DNA of 64,000 nt from Micrasema longulum (GCA_022494885.1 JAGVSM010001209.1:62001-126000), one strand, 5' to 3'. Shown: positions 12,155-23,624, counted from the first letter of the stretch. Program-made: numbers and translations. Notes: generated from the letters alone by a model not told the origin.

Positions 12155-12570
12155 AGCAACAGAGAGGGAAAATATTTTTAAGAACATAACGTATTGACTG
12201 GGCTTGTGATCTGCCTAGTAGGGGAAATGGTTCAGCCGTATGAATCTCACCCACATAATAAAGGTTTCAGCTCTCCTACTTCACAAAAATCAACAGACGG
12301 AAGAGTTGGGGTAACGTGGATGTTTAAACATAAGCAAAATGTTAAATGGTACACAGTGTGTAAAGTGGCCATTTAAACCAGCCAATGACATAACATAAAC
12401 CCTGTTAAAGCCTAGACTTCCATATTGCCTTTTTAAAATATATATATATTATTTAAAAAAATATTTTCCTTCTCTGTTGCAACCAATTTAGATCTAAATA
12501 ACTCCCAAGGGAGAAAAAACAGTATGTCTACAAACATTTGTACATACTTAACACATTGGAAGATAATCCA
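12155..12570 (+). mobile_element. Foldback element family, copy
   Basis: A short left arm ('caacagagagggaaaatatt', from 12,159) joins the internal block with 'gcctagtaggggaaat'. The right arm follows ('taaagtggccatttaaacca', 'cttccatatt', 'tctctgttgcaac') and the terminus 'tctacaaacatttgtacata' ends it near 12,562. The small frame at 12,194-12,376 is internal to the element. Confidence 0.65.
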
Positions 12571-13485
12571 AAGTGCTTAAAGTTATTACTTATGTTATTA
12601 CATGAATAGGTCAAAAGCATTTTAAATGCGTTTCTATCTCAAGATTTTCATACTGCATTTAAAATAATATTTTTTCGTTTCTCTTGAAATATCAACTTAT
12701 AACTTATAGCTTGATACATTTTTACTCGGTAAAAAATCAATTTCTAACACAATGCCTTTGAATAAAAAATGAACGAATTTTTCGAATTTGTCTTTATGAA
12801 GTATTTTAGTAAAGGTAGTGGTATCTATTTTACAAAAAATATAAGTAAAAGCTCTTTGGCAAAGTGAAATATATCAAGAAAGTATGTCTTCATAATGTCA
12901 ATTTTTTCTACAAAGGCTTTCCCGAACATTTTTCAGATGGGTTTTTCCTTGCCCGCTCTAAGTATGTTACCTATCTTCGTATGTATTTCTCAAGAATCGT
13001 GTTATGGAGACTGCCTCTAGGGAATTCGCAAGGTGAACTCTATTTGTCTATTTGTATCATATTTTTTGTAAAAATAAATCACATAAGTATTTTGGATATG
13101 GGAGGATTCCTTACGATTGACTCGTGTATTTCATCTTCAAATAAAATTAACATCGAATTGACAGGTAATAAAATATATTATTCGTAATATTCAGTTAAGT
13201 ATATTAAAAGTCTTTTGAGGACTTGAATTACCAAATCTCTACAGAAAAATAATAGATTTTTTGAAATTTGCACATATGGAGACAAAAAACGTGTTTGAAA
13301 AGGAAGTTTTAATATTGAATTTTAATATTAAAATATTATTAATAAATTTTTATATTATGGTTATTTTATTGAGTAGTACAATAATGATACATTATACTTA
13401 AAAAACTGAATTTGTAGATATTCGTCGATACAATTTCACATACACATGTATTTTTTAAATTATTTATTTATGATTACATTTTGTT
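12571..13485. other. AT-rich; one unassigned 107-codon frame
   Basis: A plus-strand frame starting with ATG runs 12,864-13,187. Its product has long hydrophobic stretches from AT-rich codons and I recognise no family or motif. It could be chance. No repeat copies of it were noticed in the window. Confidence 0.25.
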
Positions 13486-13489
13486 ATTT

Positions 13490-13725
13490 TATTTTATTTA
13501 TTTATTTTACAGAAACAAACAGTCGAGAATAATATAATAACATAAAAATGATAAAATAAAATACGTGGTACAGCAAACGGGTGTGTTTATGTGTATTTGT
13601 ATAAGAGAAAGTGTATAGGTGTGTTTGTGTGTATGTGGGAGTAAGTGTTCAGGTGTGTGTAAGTGTGAGCATCATTAAATAGCATGTAGGATTGTATCGC
13701 AGCCAGAAATAATCTGTCTTAATTT
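13490..13725 (+). repeat. Dispersed repeat with GT-rich core, copy 1
   Basis: The start 'ttttacagaaacaaacagtc' and the GT-rich core (about 13,580-13,660) are shared with 22,780-23,070 in the same orientation. A CA-rich stretch at 18,500-18,600 looks like part of an inverted copy. It begins with ATTT repeats, as expected for the tail of an inverted retroelement. Confidence 0.5.
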
Positions 13726-14830
13726 ATTTTTGAATAAATTAAGGGGCGTGTTAAATTTAGCATATTATAATTAATACTTGTGCAATAATAGGTTTAATGG
13801 GTGGTAAAAGTATGTAAATATATTTTTACTTTTTTGCTGCTGCATCATCTAAACTGCCGTACTAGGGATAGCTTCCCCGTTCTATGACAGTATTTACATT
13901 TTTTCTTAGTTATTTTTATTATAAATATTATTTTTATACTTTTCCATTTCGATAGTTTTTCCATTCATTTAATATTTATTTAAAGGGAGATTATATTCAA
14001 GTGTAAATGTTTAATAAATTATAAGATTAAACAATATACGTTTTTATAATTTCAATATTACAGAATTACACTGAATAAATATGTAGAATTACGTTTCTCT
14101 GGATATGGGGAATAATATGGAATTAGATGTTTACATAAATTAGTTCCCTACGTAATATTCACTATTTGAATTATGTTTATTAAACATGAATGTATATTTC
14201 GCATATTCTGTATCTCGCCATTTTGTCCTAAATTTCCTAAATTTATGGAAAATTTCCATAAAAAAGTTTTCGTTCTTCTAAAATAAGAATTTAACAGAAT
14301 ACGTTTTTACGATTTAGACCCAAATGGACATAATAATCAAACCACTTTATATTGTATCCAATATAATTTCCTGACTAACAATAATGAAAGTAATGCTCAA
14401 AAATACAATGCAATAAGCGCTCAGATTTTGTAAACGATAACAGCACCAATAAATCTGATATTTAGAGTGTGTATTCCCAGTCACGATTCAGCCATATAAA
14501 ATGTTTTGTAAAAGCAAAAAGCGATAAACATTAAAAGCACTCTATGTGACCCGAAATTTTACATTTTCAATTTCAAAAAGCGATGACTTAACTCAGATAA
14601 GTTCGAGAAATGCGATAGGATCAGCTATTGATTGATAATATAAACGTCTGGGCATTAACAGGACTCGTGACTTGTCACTATCGACACCATAGAATTAAAA
14701 AAGTCCAGAAACCGCATACGCGCATCAAACTAAATCCGAATAAACTACCCACAGATGAGTAGTTTTACGTTTTGGTCATTAGGTACTCCGTAGACGTCGC
14801 TTAGTACGCAACTGCCGATTTAAATTCAAT
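13726..14830. other. No gene seen
   Basis: AT-rich. From about 14,640 the base mix becomes more even up to the ATG at 14,832. No repeat was recognised. Confidence 0.35.
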
Positions 14831-14831
14831 T

Positions 14832-14987
14832 ATGCCGTTTTGTGTCGTTTGCAAGTGTCAAAATACTGCTGGGATTAAAAGGGAATACACATCCACAATT
14901 CACAATTCACAAGTAATATTATGTGAGAATTCAATTATTTTACCATGTTTCAGATGGTTAAATAAAATAACGCGTACATTTTGTTAG
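14832..14987 (+). CDS. Possible THAP-type zinc finger N-terminus (51 codons, fragment or first exon)
   Basis: A short ATG frame starts MPFCVVCKCQN and ends at TAG 14,985-14,987. The spacing Met-Pro, Cys-x4-Cys-x-Asn is the usual opening of THAP domains, which are DNA-binding C2CH zinc fingers found in host proteins and in P-element-like transposases. The following His-x-Phe-Pro part of a THAP domain is not visible, so an exon break or decay would be needed. A GT lies in 'cacaagtaat' at about 14,910. The frame is below normal gene size and chance resemblance over 11 residues is quite possible. Confidence 0.22.
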   Translation: MPFCVVCKCQNTAGIKREYTSTIHNSQVILCENSIILPCFRWLNKITRTFC

Positions 14988-15234
14988 TATTTTCAGGGTA
15001 GGTGAATTTTTTACCCGGCTTTCTGTTAATAAGCCTTAGTGTTATACTGAACGGTATTAACTTACTTAATTACCAAATGATTATTAATTGATTTTTTTTT
15101 ACGTTTGCCTAATAAAAGCACCAGTTTTTCATATAGTTTAGTTTGTAAAATACTTTTTGCTGTAAAATATAACAAAACACAAAACTATCTTATATTTGTA
15201 TATATTGTTCACGGTCTGGCAACATTACAGGGCC

Positions 15235-15540
15235 ACTTCACGCATGCGCGCAGGCCGGATATCGGGTAGAGGAGGGACTTGTGGACACAGTGTGATGTAT
15301 ACAAACTTGGTTCTACGCGCCTTCTGGTATATTATAATTTTATGACGGACAGTACACTTTACAGTTTGTTGTGTCACTTCATACTGACTGCTGTAGAAAT
15401 GCGATATGTTAGGTTAATGCGTAGCAAAAATATCTTCGATAACTGCTCAAATTTCGATATCCACGCATTACGTCCTTACGACGTCCTTTTGAGGCACGCA
15501 TTTTCAACAAAATAAAAATAATCGTGCTGCGTTGGTTTGT
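15235..15540. promoter_or_regulatory. CpG-richer promoter-like stretch
   Basis: The block 'cacgcatgcgcgcaggcc' (15,238-15,255) resembles the palindromic NRF-1/Erect-wing motif. It is followed by about 280 bases rich in CpG compared with the flanks. A 78-codon frame (15,279-15,515) runs through it without a recognisable domain. It may be a core promoter or first exon for a gene in either direction. Confidence 0.25.
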
Positions 15541-15892
15541 AAATGTTCGTGACGTGTATGTGAGTTAAAAATATTGAATTGTCAAGACAATTAAATGTTT
15601 TGTTTTGTATGTTTTACTGGGGAGTCGGCATTTGGTTACGGCGTAAAAATGCAGGGTGGTTTTTTAAAACAACAAATTTAATTTCGTAGCGCTTACAGCG
15701 CTGACTCTTGCCAAGTAATAGCAGTTAAAAATAATTAAAGAATAGCAACTGAATAAGCGACTGTTTCCTTATTATTTATTTTGCGCGTATCATCTGAAAA
15801 AATATTAGAGTTGCTAAAATTGGCAAACAACTTTTTTTATTTTTTTTCTGTTTTAATTTCGTACCAAAGGTATACGAAATTTATTTAGGTGA

Positions 15893-16150
15893 TTTTCATC
15901 ATCATTCCCTTACCGCATCTAATAGTGCATAGGCCACTGCATTGGTAGACGAATTGCAGCGTACCTTGGTCATTTTTTTTGTTACGTGAAGGTAAGATGA
16001 TAAGTTTTACGCTTCTATGGTTTACGATTCTTTACGGGACTATGAAATATTCTAATGTAAAAACACATTTTAAAATAAATTCTTCATATCAACCATATCT
16101 CTTGCATGGTAAGTTAATGCGCTGACCACTATGCCACAGGCCGACGAGAG
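15893..16150 (-). mobile_element. SINE family B, copy
   Basis: Reading the minus strand, the A-box part lies at about 16,145-16,100 (complement of 'gcgctgaccactatgccaca'). The body block 'gtgaaggtaagatgataag' is at 15,986-16,004 and the ATG-type tail ('catcatcatt') is at 15,896. The B-box is degraded ('aaccatatctcttgcatgg'). Confidence 0.6.
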
Positions 16151-16212
16151 ATGATTTTACACGCACTAAAAACGTAGTAATATTAATAAAAAAACAAAAA
16201 ACAAATTTGTTT

Positions 16213-16252
16213 TTAACCTCTCAATTATTTTTTTTATTAATTGAGAGGTTAA
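16213..16252. repeat. Perfect 15-bp hairpin
   Basis: The arm TTAACCTCTCAATTA (16,213-16,227) is exactly complementary to 16,238-16,252, with a T-rich 10-base loop. Neighbouring sequence repeats 'gttagaggtta'. No transposon end was identified. Confidence 0.6.
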
Positions 16253-16375
16253 GTTAGAGGTTAGGCAAACTTCTTTATTAAGGTATACTTAAGTAATGAA
16301 TTCTATAATATTGTATTTTTAAAGTGAAAACCAGATATTAATTTTTTAATAGATATTATGTAGCTAAAAAGTCAA

Positions 16376-16672
16376 GTGTTTTTGTCATGTTGTTCTTTTA
16401 ATTACGAGAAGTGTAAAGTGAGATGGATACGATCTACGAAAATGAACTCGACGAAAACTAATCAAGAAGCTTTTGTAGCTTTAAAACTGGTCGGTAGAAA
16501 TAAATATAATATAAGTGGTTTAAAACAAAGTTGTTTTATGTATGAGGGTGTTAAAAGTCAACTCAAATTTTCATTGAAGGAGTTACTGAGATATTTGCGA
16601 GAAACGTTGAAAAAAGAATTATGCTTCACTAACTCAATGGAGACAGCTTATTTTGCGGTGGCAGTAGTATAA
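16376..16672 (+). CDS. Unrecognised 98-codon frame
   Basis: The open frame ends at TAG just where the dispersed repeat E begins. Its product is basic (Lys/Arg/Asn rich) with no motif that I recognise and no visible signal peptide. Because its 3' end runs into a repeat also present at 23,136, it may be the 3' coding end of a transposon rather than a host gene. Confidence 0.25.
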   Translation: MFLSCCSFNYEKCKVRWIRSTKMNSTKTNQEAFVALKLVGRNKYNISGLKQSCFMYEGVKSQLKFSLKELLRYLRETLKKELCFTNSMETAYFAVAVV

Positions 16673-16780
16673 TTGAAATCTGTTCTTACAAGATTGAGAG
16701 ATAGTTTTGAAGTATGCCATTATTAGGGTAGGTTAGTTTTTGTGTATTGTTTATTTTGGAATCAATAACTAATTTTCGGT
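16654..16780 (+). repeat. Dispersed repeat E, copy 1
   Basis: The block 'agtagtataattgaaatc' and about 100 following bases match 23,136-23,262 in the same orientation, with moderate divergence. It is probably a LINE or DNA-transposon 3' end. Confidence 0.55.
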
Positions 16781-16789
16781 TTTTGGTGG

Positions 16790-17940
16790 AGCTTTTTAAG
16801 TTTGCTTCTAATACCCTCTAATATTTCATATTATTTTTTAGGTACATTGTGTTCATATACAATTTATCGTGTTTTTTAGTGTTTATTTTTACTAAATGTT
16901 TTTTTTTTATGTACTAAAACTTATAGGTATTAAAGTCAGTTGAGGTGATTTGAAAACGGAAGAATTTTACGTACCCGTGTAAGTATTTCCCTCGGCGAAG
17001 TGAGAGAATTCTATGAAATTCAAGTAACTTGTGCAACATACCCGCCATGAGCACATTTATGTGCCACTATTTTCAGTTATGACTGGAGACGTCTTTTGAT
17101 GGTACCTAAAGGTGTCTACGGCACTTACTGTCTTATATGATTCCAGGTCGTGACGTCACATCCGAGCACGTATTTCAAATGAACTATATGGTGCCTAAAA
17201 AGATGCATTATTTTCTGTCCCTTTTTTCCAAAATATAAAACTGTACGTTTTTTTTCTTAATATGTCATGAAAAACAAGAAACATTAACATATTTAAAAAA
17301 TTTATCATAAATAAATTACGACACGCATCCAATTAATAATTATTGCTTACCGAACACTTTATTTATTGTTTGCTTTACCGAATTTATTTCATAGGCTCAT
17401 ATCTTTGCATTTTTTGTTTATATGCTTACGGTTTTTTTTGCATAACTTTGTTATTATTGTTTTTTTTTTACTTTGTAAAACTTTTTATTATTTCCCTTTA
17501 AACTAATTTCACATATTTTTTCTGTACATTCTGTGTTTATTATTTAGTGTGTTAGCATGTATTTCATTTTCATTTTTTGTAAATGCCTTTTGGACGTTAA
17601 TGAACAAAATAAATAAATACGCCCATGCGTATTATTATCTGCTAGTTTTTAAAATGTATTACTATTTTAACGACTAAGAGCCAGTTGCACCCCCAAAAAA
17701 TTAGGTTTAAAAATGTTTGAAGTTTAAATAGATAATTATTATGTTTTCATGAAAGTGGGCAGTATGAGTAGTTCTATCTTAGTTGCTTTTATGCAACCTT
17801 TTTGTCCATTTTTACGATAATACAACAATTTTATTACTAATCTTTTTTATCGATACTTTTAAAAAAAATTATCGCTATCCAAAACAATGCAAATTATTTG
17901 CATGAATTTTTAATGTATTTTAATGAACTTTTAATGCTTT
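16790..17940. other. No gene seen; CRE-like palindrome at 17,150
   Basis: The less AT-rich part at 16,980-17,220 contains the CREB-type palindrome TGACGTCA at about 17,152. The part at 17,250-17,620 is T-rich and ends with an AAATAAATAAATAC tail, like a retroelement 3' end. No coding part is supported. Confidence 0.35.
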
Positions 17941-17944
17941 TCTT

Positions 17945-18065
17945 TTCACGACAATAAACCAGGATGCCTAATTCTAATAGTGAATCACAGCGCAAAATAT
18001 CCGGGCTTGAAAAATATCATTTTTATATTTTGTTTTTTCATAGGAAATCTAGCGCGGAGCCAAAA
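17945..18065 (-). mobile_element. SINE family A, decayed partial copy
   Basis: In complement, the body blocks ('accaggatgcctaattctaa', 'ccgggcttgaaaaatatca') and the start of the head ('cataggaaatctagcgcgga') align position by position with the copy at 20,285-20,437. The rest of the head is missing. Confidence 0.55.
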
Positions 18066-18930
18066 AAACCAGAACCAGAGCCTAGGAGCGATGGATGCAA
18101 TCCGAAACGTCGGAAAGAGTGCAAAAGAAACATGGCGTAGTGGCTTAAAAAACTTAATTGTGCATTCAAATGCATAGCGCTCATGAAAATCTAAAAAAAT
18201 CATAAAATAATTTTTAAAACCGTATATGCCTAAATTTAGGCAGGAATTTAAAGACACACGAATAAATCATTAGATACTAAAATATAAAATCTACGCATGA
18301 CCAGTTTGTCCACATTGTGTTGAGTACTATATTAAATTTTTTATTTAAAAATATAAAGGCTATTAAAGATTATAATCAAACTAACATGACTGATTTATCA
18401 TAGGCTAAGTAATCACGTCACCTACAAACTGTGTAACAATTTCCATTTCACCTTTGTTAAGGACTTGTGAAATACTATTTTAATATTTACGAGCAAAATC
18501 TTATATTATTTCACAAGAGTTTCACAAACATACCTCTACACTTACTCTCATACAAATACACACAAACACACCCTTTTACATTTTTTCGTCGACTCACACT
18601 AAACCAAATTAAATAGGATTCAGATTAAGCATTTGATACATTACGGTATTTGGACATTCAGGTTTATTCGATTTATTGACATTGCGCTGATAATTGGATT
18701 TATTCAATCGATTGGATTAAGATTATTTAAAAACCGTACACAGAGATATCGTCAAATATTTGTGGTTCAATGGTTCGTGCTTTTTCAGTTGATTTTATTT
18801 TATTAGTTTGGTCACCTGGAGTATACGTTAACTAAAAATAAATGTCCTAATATCTCCTTCAATTCACATTTGAAGAAAAACACATTTATTATTCATATAA
18901 TGCATGTTAATTTAATAACAAAATTAAACA
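18066..18930. other. No gene seen
   Basis: The sequence at 18,066-18,180 carries 'gaaacgtcgg', a phrase common near LINE 3' ends. A CA-rich patch lies at 18,530-18,575 and probably belongs to an inverted copy of the GT-rich dispersed repeat. Confidence 0.3.
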
Positions 18931-19105
18931 TTGGTCAGCGCATTTGCCTACCATGCAAGAGGTCTGGAGTGTGATTGCCGACAAGGTTGATATGAAATAT
19001 TATTTTACCTGAAACGTAACATTGATTAGCTTAACAAATACGGTTGGTGTACCAATGAAGTACCCTATGTACCATTAATTTCGGAAAGAGAATGATAATA
19101 AATAC
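18931..19105 (+). mobile_element. SINE family B, plus-strand copy
   Basis: It begins inside the head ('cagcgcatttgcctaccatg', weak B-box) and continues through the body to an AATGATAATAAAT tail near 19,105. The start of the tRNA-like head is missing. Confidence 0.5.
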
Positions 19106-20280
19106 TGGTAATAATTTTCTTTAATTAGAAAGTATTGATCTTGGTTAAGTCTGGTAATACCACTGGATAAATTTTTGGCTAAGTTAACAAATTTCCAAAT
19201 ACGCTCTGATAAATAGCGATGGTTTGCTTTGGTAAGATCCTAGAACCTAGGTATATTTTTGTAATATATACATTTAACGTTTAGTTTATTTAAAAGGATT
19301 CTAGACTCACCCTTATAATATCAATTCGGGTTAAAGTTTTTTTTATAATGACACTGGTTTATTTAATTTACTAATTAAGCTTTTATTTCGTACAATACAC
19401 TGGTTCAAGTCGATTTATTTATTTATTGACACAGGAAAGGAAAAATTACCTAGCGGCATGTAGCAACTTTCCAAAAGAGGATTTTTAATTTTTTTTTTGT
19501 TTTTAATCAATAAAAACATCTCATACATACTAATTACTTTGGCGTGATTCCTACAAACTTTAAATAAGAATTTAAAATACAAGATTCTTAATTAATTAAA
19601 AGAAAAAAATCAATTTTTCTTGAGTTAAAAAACTTAGTTATTCCGTAAAATGACTACATATCACTTTGTAACTTTTTCCTTTCCAGCGTCGTTATGTTAA
19701 AATAATAGGAAATTATTTGTTTCTTATTTACTGTCATTTTCATTTTAAAAAGTCTTAATTACATTGCGCATTAGAGATTATTTTCCTAGCCATTGGTTTT
19801 GCATTACATATCAGGTTAAATTGCCCAAATCGATTCATATTTTTCTTGAATTTGTGTTTTTTTCAGGTAACCCGATAGACTAGAAGTGTTCATATGAATT
19901 CCGAGCACAGTACTTCGATATCTCAGTCGATAAAACTTTTTACGCTCCGGTATGACCTTTACTAAAAACTTGAATTCGCCAGCAGACTTCTATTAAAAAA
20001 TATTTTTCATATTAACTGATTCATGGTAATGTGTTTCTTTATAAAAATTACAAATGTAAGAACTCCGCTACTTAAGCTGCACGTATTTAAATACATGTGT
20101 TATATTGAAAAAAATAACTTAGTAATTTTAGTTGACTATCGAAACAATATATAAATGAAACATTTCAACATATTTGGTCACTACTTTCGATAATAAATGC
20201 AATATTCAAAGACTCCCATACATTACCCGAAATTGCTATAAAGACTAAAGCATCGCAGGTCAAATTTTTATTTTTTTTAT
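19106..20280. other. No gene seen
   Basis: AT-rich, with an inverted ATTT-type retroelement tail at about 19,415-19,435. No coding part or named repeat is supported. Confidence 0.35.
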
Positions 20281-20437
20281 ATTTGCACCACAACAGGCCA
20301 GGAGGCCCAATTATAGTGGTAAATTACACCACAGAACACCCAGGCTTGAGAAATCACATTTAAATTATAGTGTTCTCACCGGGAATCGAACCCGGAACCT
20401 TTCAAGCGTCTCGACCACTACACCACGGAGGCCGCCG
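20267..20437 (-). mobile_element. SINE family A, full-length copy
   Basis: This is the clearest single copy. The complement of the tRNA-like head is at 20,360-20,437, with B-box 'gggaatcgaaccc' (complement of GGTTCGATTCCC) and A-box region 'accactacaccacgg'. The body follows, and the T-rich complement of the A tail is at 20,267-20,284. RNA polymerase III would transcribe such an element from its internal promoter, and mobilisation would depend on a partner LINE. Confidence 0.8.
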
Positions 20438-20440
20438 AAT

Positions 20441-20920
20441 TAGAATGCGAAATTAACAGAGTTGTTTTAAATTTACTCTAAAGTAAAATACAATTTTCCA
20501 TATTCAAATGCGTATGTTTTAATTAAAATTTGAAATGTTTTCGTTGCCAACTAATTATTGAATATGCTTAAAAAACTATTTTATATAAATGTTAAAATTT
20601 TCGTACAGGAAAGTCGATTGTACTTAAAAGACAATAGAAGATGACTCTGCTACGTTTCTATTGTAATACATGCCCTGGTCAGCTTTTATTATGTAATTTT
20701 AATTATTTTTACTTTTTTTTTGTTTCATTTACATTGTAAAATTAATACGGCATTCAATAATAATTATTTTTTTTACCTCTTATAATTATTTTTGGCCCAG
20801 TGCACTGGTATTTTAACAGAAGCGTATAAGTAATTATTTTTTATATACTTGTACCTGCATGAAGGTCTTCTATTTAAAAAATAATGTTGGTAAAAATGTG
20901 TATTTATCCACTTATTAACT
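20441..20920. other. AT-rich, nothing supported
   Basis: No coding frame or repeat copy was recognised between the SINE and the next dispersed repeat. Confidence 0.4.
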
Positions 20921-20924
20921 TTTC

Positions 20925-21215
20925 TATGTCTACCGGTTTAGAGACGTACCCGCCTCTTTGTCAGGACATAAATTAAACCAACATGCAAAACCCACTATAT
21001 ACCTTTAGCACAGTTGTTGCTCAAAAATATAAAACCAATATTTTTCTGTGTTGTGGGGTTCTGTTTCTGTGGGGTGTTCTGTCATGTAATTCACCACTGT
21101 AATTGAGCCTCCTGGCTTGTTGTAGTGCAAAAAATAAATAAATAAATGTGCCATGCATTTTAATAAGCAACCCTTACATGCACTGATATAAAAATATTTT
21201 AAGTTGTGGGAGAAA
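20925..21215 (+). repeat. Dispersed repeat H, interrupted by a SINE A tail
   Basis: The blocks 'tatgtctaccggttta', 'aaccaacatgcaaaaccca' and 'aaaaatataaaaccaa' are shared with 23,775-23,960 and partly with 26,770-26,870. In this copy the element is split after 'aaaaccaa', and a 5'-truncated SINE A (about 21,041-21,150, ending in AAATAAATAAATA) lies in the gap. The repeat then resumes ('catgcattttaataagc'). Confidence 0.6.
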
Positions 21216-22189
21216 TAGTTGACAAAAGAGTGAGGGGAAGAAAGGAGGGGCGTAAGTTTGATAGGTATAGGGTGACCTTTACAATGGAACATAGAATAAT
21301 GGGCTTTATTGAAAGGTTGTTTGATTTTTGATCAAAGGAACATTATTTTTTAAAGCTTTCCTAATTTAATATATTTTCATATTATTTACTTTTAACCCTT
21401 TATTATTTGCATAAAAGATTTTTACTCTAGTAAACTTATTAAAGTTATGATTTAAATTAATTTGATAATTTTCAAGTTCGAAGAAATTGTTTTCGTATGT
21501 ACTTTATATGTTATTAAAAACGAATATCAAAATTTCTTGATGTTCTTCTAATGTAAACTAAAAGAAAAGAATTGCATTTTTATTAATAAACACTGAATAT
21601 TTTAAAAAGCATTTGAATTATTTAATAAGTATTTGATGTGAACCTTGTAGTAAATCGGACTAAGTAAAAATGATTCAGTTTTTTATTTTTTTATTTTCCA
21701 AGTTGAATTAAAAATACAAGTTCTATGCGTTAAAATAACAAATAAACTAAGCAAGTACTTTCAACCTGATGGCTTTAAATATATATCATATGTACTGACG
21801 TCTTTTCGTATGATTGAAAAAAAAGCAGACAATTGTCTATTACACCTTTATTTAACAACCTATTAGTTTTAAATACAAATCTTAATTCCAAACTAAAATG
21901 TGCTATTATCAAACTAAATAATATAAAAAGCTTGCGTTCATAAAGCCATGAAACAGTACAACCGTATTTATATACATCAATTTCCATTCTTGATTTCAAT
22001 TGATTAATTTTAAAAAAATGTAAACCTAAAGTAGGTACCTAAGTTTATTTCCTTTGGATTCCAGGAACGCTAATTCCTCTGTGTCTTTATATTGAATATA
22101 AAAGATCACATTACCAGCATGTCAAAAATACACGCATCAAATAAAATTTTAATCGTGGATGTTGTCTACCGTAAAATGTCAATTTTAAA
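21216..22189. other. AT-rich, nothing supported
   Basis: Short minus frames at 21,005-21,292 and 21,775-21,999 overlap repeats or A/T runs and show no domain. No further feature is supported. Confidence 0.4.
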
Positions 22190-22450
22190 TGTAATGAAAC
22201 GACGTCAGCGCCATTAATTGCTGTAAAAAATTGCACATTTCAAATAAGGAAGTTTTTACAGTCGTAAAACGCCATCTGTCGCCGCCCGCTGCAATGTCGA
22301 GTGCAAATTTAAATCGACAGGGGGTATGACGGGCAGAAATAATAAAAAAGCGCGGCAAAAACTGTCTCAAAGCTAATTACACTCGTCTGTGATGGTCATT
22401 CCCTCGGGATGCGGTCGTAAAATTTTACCACGAGCGGCAAATACCTACCT
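22190..22450. promoter_or_regulatory. Candidate conserved non-coding island
   Basis: About 260 bases have markedly higher GC than both flanks, no copies in the window and no convincing frame. They contain homeodomain-type cores ('ccattaattgctg' and 'agctaattacactcg') and dense CpG ('ctgtcgccgcccgctgc'). This fits an enhancer-like element, but it is inference from composition and motifs only. Confidence 0.25.
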
Positions 22451-22639
22451 ACGTGTGTTATTATGAAAATCGCCATGAATCCGATGAAATAAATTGGGAA
22501 AATTGCGCTGAACGTGAAAAGCTTGAATGTTGGCAGGAAATCGGCTACTCGTGTCTGTCTGAATTGTTAAACATTACTTTTTTAATGTATTTTCCGCCGC
22601 AAATGCTTGTATTTTGTACTTTTGATTTGGTACATATTT

Positions 22640-22705
22640 TTCGCGTCTCATCATTATCATTCCCAGTGATGCATACCTATCCTAGTGGTGCATAGGGCAC
22701 GGCAT
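22640..22705 (-). mobile_element. SINE family B, 3' end fragment
   Basis: The fragment 'tcatcattatcattcccagt' with 'ggtgcatagggcac' is the complement of the family-B tail and 3' body, as at 15,896-15,940. Confidence 0.45.
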
Positions 22706-22774
22706 AACTATTAAAATCACAATATATCATAATTGATCATTAAATAAGTGAATGGGAGATGCTGCTTCTGAAGT

Positions 22775-23130
22775 CATATTTATTTATTTTACAGAAACAA
22801 ACAGTCAATAATGATTAAATTACTAAATAAAGATAAGGTTCGAAGACAGACCGGCGAAGTTTTGAAATAAAAATCGTACGTATTAAATTGTGGTACAAAT
22901 TAAATATGTATGTGCTTACGCATATATGTATATATGTAAAAGGGTTTGTTTGTGTGCATTTGTATTAGAGAAAGTGTACAGTTGAGAGTGTCTATTTGTG
23001 TGAAAGTAAGTATTCAAGTGTGTGTATGTATGCGTATGTATCATTAAAAAACAAGTGGGAGCGTATCGTAGCCTAATAGATTGAGTCAAATAGAGAAAAA
23101 ATGAAAAAAAAATGGGAAGATTTCTAGTTG
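22775..23130 (+). repeat. Dispersed repeat with GT-rich core, copy 2
   Basis: It starts with 'ttttacagaaacaaacagtc' as at 13,509 and holds a GT-rich core at about 22,940-23,040. The minus frame at 22,916-23,146 comes from this low-complexity core (His/Thr/Tyr runs) and is not a gene. Confidence 0.55.
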
Positions 23131-23135
23131 TGCTT

Positions 23136-23262
23136 TGCGGTGTCAAGTAGTATAATTGAAATCAGTTTTTTCAAGATTTAGAGACGGTTTTGAATTATCG
23201 TATTATTTAGGCAGGTAGGTTTTTATGAATAATTTATTATGGCATCAATAACTTATTTTTTA
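23136..23262 (+). repeat. Dispersed repeat E, copy 2
   Basis: It matches 16,654-16,780 from 'agtagtataattgaaatc' through 'ggcatcaataactta'. In both places it lies immediately downstream of other repeat-like sequence. Confidence 0.55.
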
Positions 23263-23624
23263 ACTATTAGTCGAATGGCCGTTCCGTTTTGAGGACGCAA
23301 AAAACCAAATTATTTTCAAGTTGAAGTCTATTTATACATATTTTTATGAATAAATCACATTATACAAAGTATTTTACAAACTACAATACATATAAATTAC
23401 ATTAACAGAAGTAACTAAAACTCAATGCGGAACTTAAAAATATTAACTTTTTCTTAAAAATTATTTAAGTTCTTAAGTTATTTAAGTTCAGAAAAACAAA
23501 GAAACAAAGCAAGTTTACCATTTTTAGAACTAAATGTATTGCAACAATATAATATAACCCTAAAAATATTTATAACACAAACAAAATAAACAAATAAAAA
23601 TGCTTTCAAGAATATAGGAAGTGG

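Noticed and set aside
18042..18140. An apparent exon: 'ttttttcatag' acceptor followed by a frame KSSAEPKKPEPEPRSDGCNP
   Set aside because: The acceptor and first 25 bases align position by position with the complement of SINE family A (its 'gtgttctcaccgggaatcga' part). The splice-like signal is therefore a by-product of a decayed SINE, and the downstream phrase 'gaaacgtcgg' is typical of LINE ends.
22916..23146. Minus frame rich in His, Thr and Tyr
   Set aside because: It is the translation of a GT-rich low-complexity core of a dispersed repeat.
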